The position numbers were made by a program, and so were the translations under genes. The notes under the pieces were generated by a model, which saw only the letters and a program-made list of their open reading frames with translations, made no database searches and had not been told where the DNA came from. This document shows positions 15,001-26,670 of a stretch of DNA of 64,000 nt, in pieces. The first letter of the stretch is position 1; each line of letters begins with the position of its first letter. This DNA is from Dryocosmus kuriphilus (taxonomy: Eukaryota > Arthropoda > Insecta > Hymenoptera > Cynipidae), in assembly GCA_038277395.1 (NCBI GenBank), contig CM076195.1:160985911-161049910 (forward strand), read 5' to 3'.

Positions 15001-17033
15001 TGTGTATCCATTCTTTAAATGCGTATACATTTTTATCAAATAAAGATACTTTGAATTTCCAAAGTTGAAAATGATCCTTTATTATGTGCCTAGAATCTAT
15101 GTCAGTCAAGACTTATTTATTTTATGAAATCGGAAAGACACACTTATAAGTAGAAAAAATGTCAAAAAAACGTAAGGTAATAAATATCTTGTAACCAAGT
15201 GTAACTTTTTAATGTAGAGAAATATTTAAGGTTTTTAAAGTAAAGAGTGATCCCTTGTTACATTTTCAGAAAATACTACAATCATAATTGATGTATTTTC
15301 TAAAATAAGTAAGACATATCTGAAAATAGGAACATATGTCAAAATACCGTAACATGTGTATCCATTCTTTAAATGCGTATACATTTTTATCAAATAAAGA
15401 TACTTTGAGTTTCCAAAGTTGAAAATGATCCTTTATTATGTGCCTAGAATTTATGTCAGTCAAGACTTATTTATTTTATGAAATCGGAAAAACACACTTA
15501 TAAGTAGAAAAAAAAATGTCAAAAAAACGTAAGGTAACATATATTCTTTAAACAACCGTAACTTTTAATGGATAGAAACATTTGAGGCTTTAAAATAAAA
15601 AGTGATCCCTTGTTACATTTTTAGAAACTGTTTGAATCATAATTGATGTATTTTCTAAAATAAGTAAGACATATCTGAAAATAGGAACATATGTCAAAAT
15701 ACCGTAACATGTGTATCCATTCTTTAAATGCGTATACATTTTTATCAAATAAAGATACTTTGAATTTCCAAAGTTGAAAATGATCCTTTATTATGTGCCT
15801 AGAATCTATGTCAGTCAAGACTTATTTATTTTATGAAATCGGAAAGACACACTTATAAGTAGAAAAAATGTCAAAAAAACGTAAGGTAATAAATATCTTG
15901 TAACCAAGTGTAACTTTTTAATGTAGAGAAATATTTAAGGTTTTTAAAGTAAAGAGTGATCCCTTGTTACATTTCAGAAAATACTACAATCATATTTGAT
16001 GTATTTTCTAAAATAAGTAAGACATATCTGAAAATAGGAACATATGTCAAAATACCGTAACATGTGTATCCATTCTTTAAATGCGTATACATTTTTATCA
16101 AATAAAGATACTTTGAGTTTCCAAAGTTGAAAATGATCCTTTATTATGTGCCTAGAATTTATGTCATTCAAGAGTTGTTTATTTTATGAAATCGGAAAAA
16201 CACACTTATAAGTAGAAAAAATGTCAAAAAAACGTAAGGTAACATATATTCTTTAAACAACCGTAACTTTTAATGGATAGAAACATTTGAGGCTTTAAAA
16301 TAAAAAGTGATCCCTTGTTACATTTTTAGAAACTGTTTGAATCATAATTGATGTATTTTCTAAAATAAGTAAGACATATCTGAAAATAGGAACATATGTC
16401 AAAATACCGTAACATGTGTATCCATTCTTTAAATGCGTATACATTTTTATCAAATAAAGATACTTTGAGTTTCCAAAGTTGAAAATGATCCTTTATTATG
16501 TGCCTAGAATCTATGTCAGTCAAGACTTATTTATTTTATGAAATCGGAAAAACACACTTATAAGTAGAAAAAATGTCAAAAAAACGTAAGGTAACATATA
16601 TTCTTTAAAACAACCGTAACTTTTAATGGATAGAAACATTTGAGGCTTTTAAAATAAAAAGTGATCCCTTGTTACATTTTTAGAAACTCTGTTTGAATCA
16701 TAATTGATGTATTTTCTAAAATAAGTAAGACATATCTGAAAATAGGAACATATGTCAAAATACCGTAACATGTGTATCCATTCTTTAAATGCGTATACAT
16801 TTTTATCAAATAAAGATACTTTGAATTTCCAAAGTTGAAAATGATCCTTTATTATGTGCCTAGAATCTATGTCAGTCAAGACTTATTTATTTTATGAAAT
16901 CGGAAAGACACACTTATAAGTAGAAAAAATGTCAAAAAAACGTAAGGTAATAAATATCTTGTAACCAAGTGTAACTTTTTAATGTAGAGAAATATTTAAG
17001 GTTTTTAAAGTAAAAAGTGATCCCTTGTTACAT
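1..17033. repeat. ~354-bp satellite array, about 48 monomers
   Basis: Head-to-tail array of a ~354-bp AT-rich monomer. Equivalent points recur at 52, 406, 761, 1115, 1471 and so on to 16,680, giving a mean period of about 353.8 bp. Monomers are nearly identical; differences are point changes and A/T-run length changes. Two main forms exist: a common form starting 'ggatagaaacatttg', and a rarer one starting 'gtagagaaatatttaagg' (near 355, 1774, 3898, 4959, 7082, 8143, 12384, 15215, 15921, 16984). The array is open at the left window edge, so its true size is unknown. Pericentromeric or heterochromatic location is inferred only from satellite biology. Confidence 0.97.
52..249 (-). other. Representative antisense 65-codon open frame in the satellite monomer
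   Basis: Forty-four of about 48 monomers carry an ATG-to-stop frame of 65 codons (a few slightly longer) on the minus strand; this is the first. The peptide is rich in Phe, Tyr, Ile and Lys, with no signal peptide, transmembrane segment or domain that I recognise. It is uninterrupted mainly because the monomers are nearly identical. The exceptions (near 406, 1825, 6423, 6777) are broken by small indels or point changes. No promoter or splice context is visible. I treat it as a repeat-borne frame and not a gene. Confidence 0.12.
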
Positions 17034-17423
17034 TTTCAGAAAATACTACAATCATGTTTGATTTATTTTCTAAAATAAGTAAGACATATCTGAAAATAGG
17101 AACATATGTCAAAATACTGTAACATGGGTTTCCATTCTTTAAATGCGTATGCATTTTCATCCAATGGAGATATTTTGAGTTTCCGAAGTTGGAAATCTAG
17201 AATTTCTCTCAGGCAAAACTTGTATATTTTATGAAATGGAAAAAAACACCAGAAAGTAGAAAAAATGTCAAAAAACCGTAATGTGAGATCCATTTCTTAA
17301 ATAAGCATAACTTTTTAATGGATAGAAATCTTTGATTATTTTAAAATAAAAAGTGATCCTTTGTTACATTTTAAGAAATGTCTCTAATAAAAATGATTTA
17401 TTTTATAAAATAAATAAGACATA
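17034..17423. repeat. Decayed satellite edge
   Basis: Diverged satellite monomers continue past the regular array. Landmarks such as 'gacatatctgaaaatagg', 'ttctttaaatgcgta' and 'aatggatagaaat' remain recognisable, but many substitutions and deletions have accumulated. Divergence rising toward the array end is the usual pattern when homogenisation fails at an edge. The stretch ends at the TA before the MITE. Confidence 0.85.
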
Positions 17424-18278
17424 CAGTACCGGTCACAAGTATGAATATACATGTTTTTCGATAATTGCTTATGTCTCTTAATTTTAGTTATTCAGATGAT
17501 AAATCTTTCATCGTAGATAGATTAGAGGCTATCAAAATTTTTCTACTCAAATTAAGCCCAGGTTGAATTCATTTTGCCCATTTTTTAAGAGGATATTGCA
17601 AAAATAGTGAACATTTAAAAGATTTCTCTTTGACACAACTTTTGAAATTATTAATATTTTACGATGTTCTTGGCTCACTTTAAAGGTAAATTTCTGTAAA
17701 ATCGTCTCAACTCCAGAATGCACGTATAATTTTTTTCATATACCATGCAACAAGTTAAAGCTGGAATAAAAAAACTGGAAAAATTAAAATTTTTTCTACT
17801 GAGAAAAATATTTTTGTAAAATATATAAAATAAAGAATCATGAAGTTACTATGGAAATTGAAAAAATTATATAATTATATTTTTATTATTATTATTTTTT
17901 CTACAGATCGAATGTTTGCAAATTTTTCCAACTTTTTTTTCCAGCTTCAACTTGATGGATGATGCATATAAAAAATTATGTGAGTATTCTCATGACTTGT
18001 GGTGGATCGATAAAAATATATCTTTAAAATGAGCCCAAGAACATCGCAAAATGTTAATAATTTTGAAAGTTATGTCACATTTGTGAAATCACTGAAATTT
18101 TAACTGTTTCTGCAATATCCTCTTTAAAAATGGCCGAAATTAATTCATCATGGGCTCATTTTTAGTAGAATTTTGCTAGCTTTTAATTTAAGTACAATAA
18201 AAAACCTATGTCAGATATAATTAGAATTAAGAGAAAATGAGCCATTTTCGAAAAAATTCATACGTGTCACCGGTACTG
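17424..18278. mobile_element. Palindromic Tc1/mariner-like MITE, copy 1 (855 bp)
   Basis: It begins CAGTACCGGTCACAAGTATG and ends with the imperfect inverse CATACGTGTCACCGGTACTG. A TA dinucleotide precedes the left end, as expected for Tc1/mariner insertion; the right flank is AATATT, so the TA there appears altered or shifted. The inverted match extends well inward: the 'agaggatattgcaaaaa' and 'cgatgttcttgg' landmarks and the 'aagctgga' block near 17,758 all recur in inverse orientation on the right arm. Arms of about 370 bp surround a short AT-rich centre near 17,790-17,930. No transposase is encoded. Confidence 0.85.
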
Positions 18279-20290
18279 AATATTAAACGAGAAATATTAA
18301 TTAAATTCCATTTATTCTCAGACTTCAATAAAACATTCCTGGCGATGGCTTTTAACTTTTTAACGAATACGATTTTATTGAAGTCTAAAATTAATAATAA
18401 AAGTTGACGAGAGAGAAAATCATTATTTGATTTAACTAAAGTTCCTTGGTAAAATGTGGTACTTTGCAGAAAGAACATTTTTTATAGAATAGTTGAAAAA
18501 TATTTCAATTTGCAGGTAATTTTGTTGGTTAAGTAATACCTTGAAACTTAATTTAAAAAACTGATAAATATTTGAAGCGTAAGGATTAGGGTGCCCTTTA
18601 TAAATTTAAATATCTTTTTCTAAAAGTCTTATCCACTAAATTTATAAATTTTAAGAAAATAATAATTGACGCCTATTTTTTTCTTTTTTTATCTAAAATT
18701 TTTTGAACTGGCACAAGAGGTGTAATGTTATATTATTTGTGAAATAAAAAACACAGAAAAAAAGAAGAAGAGGGCTTTTTTCTTAAGAAATAATCTGATG
18801 GGGCAAATGAAAAAAAAATATATTGTCTATTTTTTGGTTATTTAAAAATGTACTTTAGGACATTCAGGAAATTTTAGAACTAAATTTAACTTATTTTATT
18901 TTTTCAGGATTTTATATCATTTCTACATATTTTGAACTATTTCAGTGATATTAACGAGTTCAATATAATTCGAAAGGGGTTAACAGATTTAAAGGTGTTT
19001 TTACGGATCTTAAGAATTTTCAAAGATTTTAATAAATTAAAAAATATTTCCAAATATCTGAAGGGATTTAAAGAGATTCCAAGAGATCTTTATAGATATT
19101 ATTTAATACCAACATTTGAATATTCTGTTATTCTCAACATTTCTATTCAAACCAAATTTTATTGGAAACTGAATTTAAAAAAATATGCAAAAATTCTTGA
19201 TTATTCCTTTCTCCTTGGCCCCAATTTTTTTACATATAGAAAATTATGAAAAAAAACCGCTCCTTTATTTAAGTACTTTTTTAGTTTAGACTATTTTCAT
19301 ACTCCTTTTTTTTATTTAAAAAAAACTAATGTTTGACTGCCTAAAAAGGTTACTTTTTAAATACTTTTTTTCACTTTCGAGGATATTTTTTTCTTCAGAA
19401 AAATACTTTTTTAGTTTCATAGAGCACTTTAAAATCTGTTAATAAAATTTCTAAAACTTTCTAAATTGAAAGAAAAAAAGAAAGAAAGAATTCAAAGACT
19501 GCAAAAGACTTCAAAAGACGTCAAGAAAATGAAAATTACTTCCAAAGATTTCAACATTTTAAAACTTGGGCCACATAATAAAAAAAAAAAATATGTTCTT
19601 TTCGGTGTTTTTTGTTTCATAGATAATGTAACTTTAAACGGCTTGCGTCACTTCAAAACATTTTATATGAAAAAACAAAAAAATAGGGGCAATTATATGT
19701 TCCTGCAATTTACAACAATAGTGGGTAAGATCTCTAGAAAAAATATATAAATTTAAAAATTTAGAAAAGGAATAGCAATTTTTTACCGATTGGAGCTTTT
19801 TTATCGAAATTGGTAAAACAAAAATTGGAACATTTGTTATTAAATCTAATAAACAGATTATTCGAAAAGAAAGTTTTGCAAAAACTTTTCGCATTACTTC
19901 TACTTTCTTGTATTCAATATAATTAAATAATTAACTGCTTTCACAATTAAAATAGTGCGATTTTGTGTCAAGAATTCGGTAATAAAATTTACTAAAAGCT
20001 CCTTTATGAAAGTTATAACAAATTTGGTCACTAATTGCGATTCTGAATTTCGTCTCCATAGTATTCAAGTCCTTTGGGTTGCAAGTCGTATCAGCCTCTA
20101 ATGGACAGAAATATAAGGAGATAACAGAATTAGCACGACAGATACTAAAGCATCTGAGAAATAATTAACTTGAAAGGAGCGAAAATTATTTCAGTTCTAT
20201 GCATAATACAGAATTCCCGTCATATTGTCCGTTAAATTCGACTACCAGGGTAAAGAAAATAATTGATAAATTCAAAGATATCGTCAATTT
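18279..20290. other. AT-rich DNA without a supportable gene
   Basis: Mostly unique AT-rich sequence with long T and A runs and degenerate 'aaagattccaaagattt' low-complexity stretches (19,000-19,120, 19,480-19,560). Short open frames exist, including 105 codons at 18,932-19,249, but they arise from the low-complexity repeats and show no coding features. The same segment recurs at 26,671-28,674. Confidence 0.7.
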
Positions 20291-21349
20291 TTACATTCTC
20301 ATCAGAGAAGGTATTAGATTTGTGTAAAATTTGATCCCCCCATTTTTCATCAATTCTCCACGTTTTGAGACCCCCTGAGTCAGAAAATACGGTTTTTTTT
20401 ACGACGGTGTGTGTCTGTTGTTATCGTCATCGTCGTCTGTGGTCGCGATAACTTTCGAAGGACTAATCGGATTGGGTTGGGCTTTGGCACACTTCTTTAA
20501 AGCGTAAAAGGTAAGGAAGAGTTCGTTAACCAGACACCTTTGACCAACGGTTATGGTTTTATTCAACAAAAAAGGTTTTCACAAAATCAAAAAATCCATT
20601 TTCTGGCTAAACTATGCAAGATACAGAAAATATGTGTATAACTAAAATTGTTTATCTCAAAAAAATCTACAAATTTTGCCTCCACCATTTTTTAAATAAA
20701 GCGCACGGTTTTTTTTTTAATCGAAGGACTGTTATTAAACATAAAGAACTGTGGATTTCCGCCAAAATATTCCAGATATGGAAAAAATGACAATAATCAA
20801 AATTGTTCAACTCAAAAAGGTCTACAATATTTAATTTAACTATTTTTTGATAGAATGCACGGTTTTAGTGTTAATCAAGAAAACGCTATTGAAAAAACAA
20901 CAATTCAAATTTCTCGACAAATAAAAATATAAAACTGCGGTTTCTTGCTAAAATATTCAAGATACAAAAAAAATAATAAAAGACAAAGTTGTTCAAATAA
21001 AAATAATTTACAAATTTTGTTTCAACTATTTTTCGATTTAGTGTACATTTCATCTTTTAATCGAGAAAAATGTTATTGAAAAAAAATTAAAATTTCTCAC
21101 CAAATAAAAATAAAAAACGGTAGCTTCTTATCAAAATATTAGGAATAAAAAAAATGATAACAAAGTTTTTCAATCTAAACAGATCTACAAATCTTGTTTT
21201 AAAACCATTTTTTGATTTAATGTGCGGTTTCTATTTTCATCGACAAAAAAACGTTATTGAAAAATAAAAAAATATTAATTTCTCGCCAAATAAAAATAAA
21301 GAACTGCAGTTTCTCGCCAAAATATTCAAGAAGGAAAAAAACTGAACAT

Positions 21350-24040
21350 TAACAAAGATATTTAACTAAAAAAGATCTACAAATTTTGTTGTAACCACTT
21401 TTTGATTTAGTGTACGGTTTTTCTTTTAATCGAGAAAAACGCTGTTGAAAAAAAAATCGAATTTCTCACCAAAATAAAAATAAAAAAACTGCGGTTTCCG
21501 GTCAAATTATTCAAGATAAAAAAAAAACGATAATCAATAAAGTTATTGAGCTAAAAAAAGATCTACAAATTTTGTTTTAACCATTTTTTGATTTATTGTA
21601 CAGTTTTTGATTTAATCGAGAGAAACATTGTTAAAAAAAAAAAAATCGAATTTCTCACCAAATAAAAATAAAAAACTGCGGTTTTCGGTCAAATTATTCA
21701 AGATACAAAAAAAATGATAATGAATAGAGTTATTCAACTAAAAAATATCTACAAATTTTGTTGAAACTACTTTTTGATTTAGTGTACGGTTTTTCTTTTA
21801 ATCGAGAAAAACGTTGTTGAAAAAAAATCGAATTTCTCACCAAATAAAAATAAAAAACTGCGGTTTCCGGTCAAATCATTCATGATAAAAAAAAAATGAT
21901 AATTAACAAAGTTATTGAGCTAGAAAATATGTACAAATTTTGTTTTAAACATTTTTTGATTTAGTGTACGGTTTTTTCTTTTAATCGAGAAAAACGTTGT
22001 TGAAAACAAATCGAATTTCTCACCAAATAAGAATAAAAAACTGCGGTTTCCGGTCAAATTATTCAAGATACAAAAAAATGATAATGAATAGAGTTATTCA
22101 ACTAAAAAATATCTACAAATTTTGTTGAAACCACTTTTTGATTTAGTGTACGGTTTTTCTTTTAATCGAGAAAAACGTTGTTGAAAAAAAAATCGAATTT
22201 CTCACCAAATAAGAATAAAAAACTGCGGTTTCCGGTCAAATTATTCAAGATAAAAAAAAACGATAATCAATAAAGTTATTGAGCTAAAAAAGATCTACAA
22301 ATTTTGTTTTAACCATTTTTTGATTTAGTGTACAGTTTTTTATTTAATCGAGAGAAACATTGTTAAAAAAAAATCGAATTTCTCACCAAATAAAAATAAA
22401 AAACTGCGGTTTCCGGTCAAATTATTCAAGATACAAAAAAAATGATAATGAATAGAGTTATTCAACTAAAAAATATCTACAAATTTTGTTGAAACCACTT
22501 TTTGATTTAGTGTACGGTTTTTCTTTTAATCGAGAAAAACGTTTGTTGAAAAAAAAAAATCGAATTTCTCACCAAATAAAAATAAAAAACTGCGGTTTCC
22601 GGTCAAATTATTCAAGATAAAAAAAAAACGATAATCAATAAAGTTATTGAGCTAAAAAATATCTACAAATTTTGTTTTAACCATTTTTTGATTTAGTGTA
22701 CAGTTTTTTATTTAATCGAGAGAAACACTGTTAAAAAAAAATCGAATTTCTCACCAAATAAAAATAAAAAACTGCGGTTTCCGGTCAAATTATTCAAGAT
22801 ACAAAAAAATTATCATGAATAGAGTTATTCAACTAAAAAATATCTACAAATTTTGTTGAAACCACTTTTTGATTTAGTGTACGGTTTTTCTTTTAATCGA
22901 GAAAAACGCTGTTGAAAAAAAATCGAATTTCTCACCAAATAAAAATAAAAAACTGCGGTTTCCGGTCAAATTGTTCAAGATACAAAAAAAATGATAGTAA
23001 ACAAAGTTATTGAGCTAGGAAATATCTACAAATTTTGTTTTAACCATTTTTTGATTTAGTGTACGGTTTTTCTTTTAATCGAGAAAAACGTTGTTGAAAA
23101 CAAATCGAATTTCTCACCAAATAAGAATAAAAAACTGCGGTTTCCGGTCAAATTATTCAAGATACAAAAAAATGATAATGAATAGAGTTATTCAACTAAA
23201 AAATGTCTACAAATTTTGTTGAAACCACTTTTTGATTTAGTGTACGGTTTTTCTTTTAATCGAGAAAAACGTTGTTGAAAAAAAATCGAATTTCTCACCA
23301 AATAAAAATAAAAAACTGCGGTTTCCGGTCAAATTATTCAAGATAAAAAAAAAAACGATAATCAATAAAGTTATTGAGCTAAAAAGATCTACAAATTTTG
23401 TTTTAACCATTTTTTTGATTTAGTGTACAGTTTTTTATTTAATCGAGAGAAACACTGTTAAAAAAAAATCGAATTTCTCACCAAATAAAAATAAAAAACT
23501 GCGGTTTCCGGTCAAATTATTCAAGATACAAAAAAAATTATAATGAATGGAGTTATTCAACTAAAAAATATCTACAAATTTTGTTGAAACCACTTTTTTG
23601 ATTTAGTGTACGGTTTTTCTTTTAATCGAGAAAAACGCTGTTGAAAAAAAAATCGAATTTCTCACCAAATAAAAATAAAAAACTGCGGTTTCCGGTCAAA
23701 TTATTCAAGATACAAAAAAAATGATAGTAAACAAAGTTATTGAGCTAAAAAAGATCTACAAATTTTGTTTTAACCATTTTTTGATTTAGTGTATGGTTTT
23801 TCATTTAATTGAGAAAAACTTTGTTCAAACAAAAAAATCGAATTTCTCACCAAATAAAAATAAAAAACTGCGGTTTCCGGTCAAATTATTCAAGATAAAA
23901 AAAAAACGATAATCAATAAAGTTATTGAGCTAAAAAAGATCTACAAATTTTGTTTTAACCATTTTTTGATTTAGTGTACGGTTTTTCATTTAATCGAGAA
24001 AAACTTTGTTAAAAAAAAAATCAAATTTCTCACGAAATAA
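21350..24040. repeat. ~182-bp tandem repeats inside the long-inverted-repeat element, copy 1
   Basis: The landmark 'tttagtgtac' recurs near 21,408, 21,597, 21,783, 21,966, 22,148, 22,328, 22,509, 22,697, 22,878, 23,060, 23,239, 23,427, 23,608, 23,792 and 23,977, a period of about 182 bp. Two alternating subtypes are evident: 'gttgaaaccactttttgat...tgtacggttttt' and 'gttttaaccattttttgat...tgtacagttttt'. Over much of the array the homogenised unit is therefore about 365 bp. More diverged versions extend leftward into the arm (20,640-21,350). Confidence 0.92.
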
Positions 24041-24051
24041 AAATAGAAAAT

Positions 24052-24163
24052 CTGCCCGCCGCGCGGGCGCATCCTCATTGCACGCCACGCGCGCCGCGCT
24101 TCGCGCAAAAGTATGAGCGCGCCCATGGCACGCTTCCGTTGGCACTCGCGCTTCGCGCTCGAT
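24052..24163. other. CG-rich palindromic block, copy 1
   Basis: About 110 bp of very GC- and CpG-rich DNA inside otherwise A/T-only sequence. It contains several short self-complementary motifs (ccgcgcgg, gcgcgc, gcgcttcgcgc, cgcgcttcgcgctcg). It sits exactly between the tandem repeats and the right inverted arm. The same block is at 32,415-32,523 and part of it is at 35,601-35,638. Function unknown. Confidence 0.85.
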
Positions 24164-24960
24164 AATTACATTTTTTTAAAAGACATTGTAGATTTGTAAA
24201 GTTTTTTTGTGATTTTCCAAATTTTCACAGTACAGGATTTCGATCCTTAAAAGTAAAACGTTGAGTCTTATAAATAAATTTTGTAGCTCTTTCCAAGGTG
24301 AACAATTCTGCTTGTTAATTTTTTGTCATATCTTGCACAGTTTGCTGAAAAGTGGTTTTCTTTATATTTCATAACATATTTCACGAATAACAAAAATTCG
24401 AGTCTGCTAAAAAAAATTATAGAGAGCAAATTTGTACATCTTTTTGAGGCGAACAACTTTGTTTGTTATTATATTTCCGTATCTTCCATAGTTTGGCGGG
24501 AAATTTGAAATTTTTTATTTTTAATAACGTTTTATCGATTAAATCAAAAACCGTGAATTTTATCAAAAAATAGTTAAAACAAAATTTGTAGATCTTTTTA
24601 AATTGAACAACTTTATGCTTTTCCATTTTATTGTATCTTGAATATTTTGGCGGAAACCCAGAGGTTTTTAATTTTTAATATCGTTTTCTCGATTAAATCA
24701 AAAATTGTTCATTTTATCAAAAAATACCTAAGACAAAATTTGTAGATTTTTTTTAAGTTGAACAAGTTTCCTCTCTTACATTTTTTTCGTATCTCTCATA
24801 GTTCAGCCGGAAAATGGATTTTTTAGTTTTGTGAAAACCGTTTTTGATGGATAAAACCATAACCGTTGGTCAAAAACCGCTAATTAACGAAGTCGTACTT
24901 TCTTTTTACCCCTTAAAGAAGTGTACCAAAGCGCACTCTAATCCGATTAGTCCTTCGAAA

Positions 24961-25816
24961 TGTCAAAAAAACGTAAGGTAACATATATTCTTTAAACAAC
25001 CGTAACTTTTAATGGATAGAAACATTTGAGGCTTTAAAATAAAAAGTGATCCCTTGTTACATTTTTAGAATCTGTTTGAATCATAATTGATGTATTTTCT
25101 AAAATAAGTAAGACATATCTGAAAATAGGAACATATGTCAAAATACCGTAACATGTGTATCCATTCTTTAAATGCGTATACATTTTTATCAAATATAGAT
25201 ACTTTGAATTTCCAAAGTTGAAAATGATCCTTTATTATGTGCCTAGAATCTATGTCAGTCAAGACTTATTTATTTTATGAAATCGGAAAGACACACTTAT
25301 AAGTAGAAAAAAAACGTGTCAAAAAAAATCGTAAGGTAATAAATATCTTGTAACCAAGTGTAACTTTTTAATGTAGAGAAATATTTAAGGTTTTTAAAGT
25401 AAAAAGTGATCCCTTGTTACATTTTCAGAAAATACTACAATCATGTTTGATTTATTTTCTAAAATAAGTAAGACATATCTGAAAATAGGAACATATGTCA
25501 AAATACTGTAACATGGGTTTCCATTCTTTAAATGCGTATGCATTTTCATCCAATGGAGATATTTTGAGTTTCCGAAGTTGGAAATCTAGAATTTCTCTCA
25601 GGCAAAACTTGTATATTTTATGAAATGGAAAAAAAAACACCAGAAAGTAGAAAAAATGTCAAAAAACCGTAATGTGAGATCCATTTCTTAAATAAGCATA
25701 ACTTTTTAATGGATAGAAATCTTTGATTATTTTAAAATAAAAAGTGATCCTTTGTTACATTTTAAGAAATGTCTCTAATAAAAATGATTTATTTTATAAA
25801 AATAAATAAGACATAC
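24961..25816. repeat. Satellite edge inside duplication copy 2
   Basis: About one full and one decayed satellite monomer, equivalent to 16,574-17,423. They are reached directly from the cut right arm of the inverted-repeat element at 24,960. The monomer at 25,065-25,262 keeps the antisense frame. It is followed by the same decayed half-units as at the array edge, then the second MITE copy. Confidence 0.93.
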
Positions 25817-26670
25817 AGTACCGGTCACAAGTATGAATATACATGTTTTTCGATAATTGCTTATGTTCTCTTAATTTTAGTTATTCAGATGATAAATCTT
25901 TCATCGTAGATAGATTAGAGGCTATCAAAATTTTTCTACTCAAATTAAGCCCAGGTTGAATTCATTTTGCCCATTTTTTAAGAGGATATTGCAAAAATAG
26001 TGAACATTTAAAAGATTTCTCTTTGACACAACTTTTGAAATTATTAATATTTTACGATGTTCTTGGCTCACTTTAAAGGTAAATTTCTGTAAAATCGTCT
26101 CAACTCCAGAATGCACGTATAATTTTTTTCATATACCATGCAACAAGTTAAAGCTGGAATAAAAAAACTGGAAAAATTAAAATTTTTTCTACTGAGAAAA
26201 ATATTTTTGTAAAATATATAAAATAAAGAATCATGAAGTTACTATGGAAATTGAAAAAATTATATAATTATATTTTATTATTATTATTTTTTCTACAGAT
26301 CGAATGTTTGCAAATTTTTCCAACTTTTTTTTCCAGCTTCAACTTGATGGATGATGCATATAAAAAATTATGTGAGTATTCTCATGACTTGTGGTGGATC
26401 GATAAAAATATATCTTTAAAATGAGCCCAAGAACATCGCAAAATGTTAATAATTTTGAAAGTTATGTCACATTTGTGAAATCACTGAAATTTTAACTGTT
26501 TCTGCAATATCCTCTTTAAAAATGGCCGAAATTAATTCATCATGGGCTCATTTTTAGTAGAATTTTGCTAGCTTTTAATTTAAGTACAATAAAAAACCTA
26601 TGTCAGATATAATTAGAATTAAGAGAAAATGAGCCATTTTCGAAAAAATTCATACGTGTCACCGGTACTG
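25817..26670. mobile_element. Palindromic Tc1/mariner-like MITE, copy 2 (854 bp)
   Basis: Copy of 17,424-18,278 within the duplicated segment, with the same ends and palindromic layout and a TA before the left end. It differs by small indels, for example a shorter ATT run near 26,275. It is not an independent insertion. Confidence 0.85.

Larger units (their letters stand above)
16574..24960. repeat. Tandem segmental duplication, copy 1 (~8.39 kb)
   Basis: This stretch matches 24,961-33,322 in the same order and orientation: satellite edge, palindromic MITE, unique AT-rich DNA, long-inverted-repeat element. The differences I saw are mostly homopolymer length changes plus a few short indels, for example a 4-bp difference near 19,500 and one T near 22,540. 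It ends abruptly inside the right arm of the inverted-repeat element, at 'ccttcgaaa', where satellite sequence restarts. Copy 2 continues past the same point, so copy 1 is the one cut at the junction. Confidence 0.95.
20291..24960. mobile_element. Long-inverted-repeat element, copy 1, right arm truncated
   Basis: It starts with 'ttacattctcatcagagaag', followed by a left arm containing 'gagaccccctgagtcag', a GTC-rich stretch and 'actttcgaaggactaatcgg'. An interior of ~182-bp tandem repeats follows, then a CG-rich block, then a right arm that is the inverse of the left. The right arm is cut at 24,960 by the duplication junction, so its terminal ~185 bp are missing. There is no coding sequence. 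See 28,675-33,508 for the complete form. Confidence 0.85.

Noticed and set aside
1..17033. CRISPR-like array
   Set aside because: Units are 354 bp, contiguous and without unique spacers; this is a eukaryotic satellite.
18932..19249. 105-codon open frame, repeated at 27,323-27,640
   Set aside because: It is built from degenerate 'aaagattttaa/ccaaagatt' low-complexity DNA, with no domain, promoter or splice context. Its persistence in both copies reflects the recent duplication.
19466..19750. 94-codon frame in duplication copy 1
   Set aside because: Destroyed in copy 2 by a 4-bp difference near 27,890, and starts in an AAAG-type run.
20400..20450. GTC/GTT-rich stretches as a coding trinucleotide repeat
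   Set aside because: Located in the non-coding arm of the inverted-repeat element and variable among its three arms; no gene context.
17063..24626. Similar peptide phrases (KIYKFC) in the satellite edge and in the inverted-repeat element, hinting at common origin
   Set aside because: Only five or six residues of AT-rich codons match. The nucleotide units do not align elsewhere, so chance is the simpler explanation.
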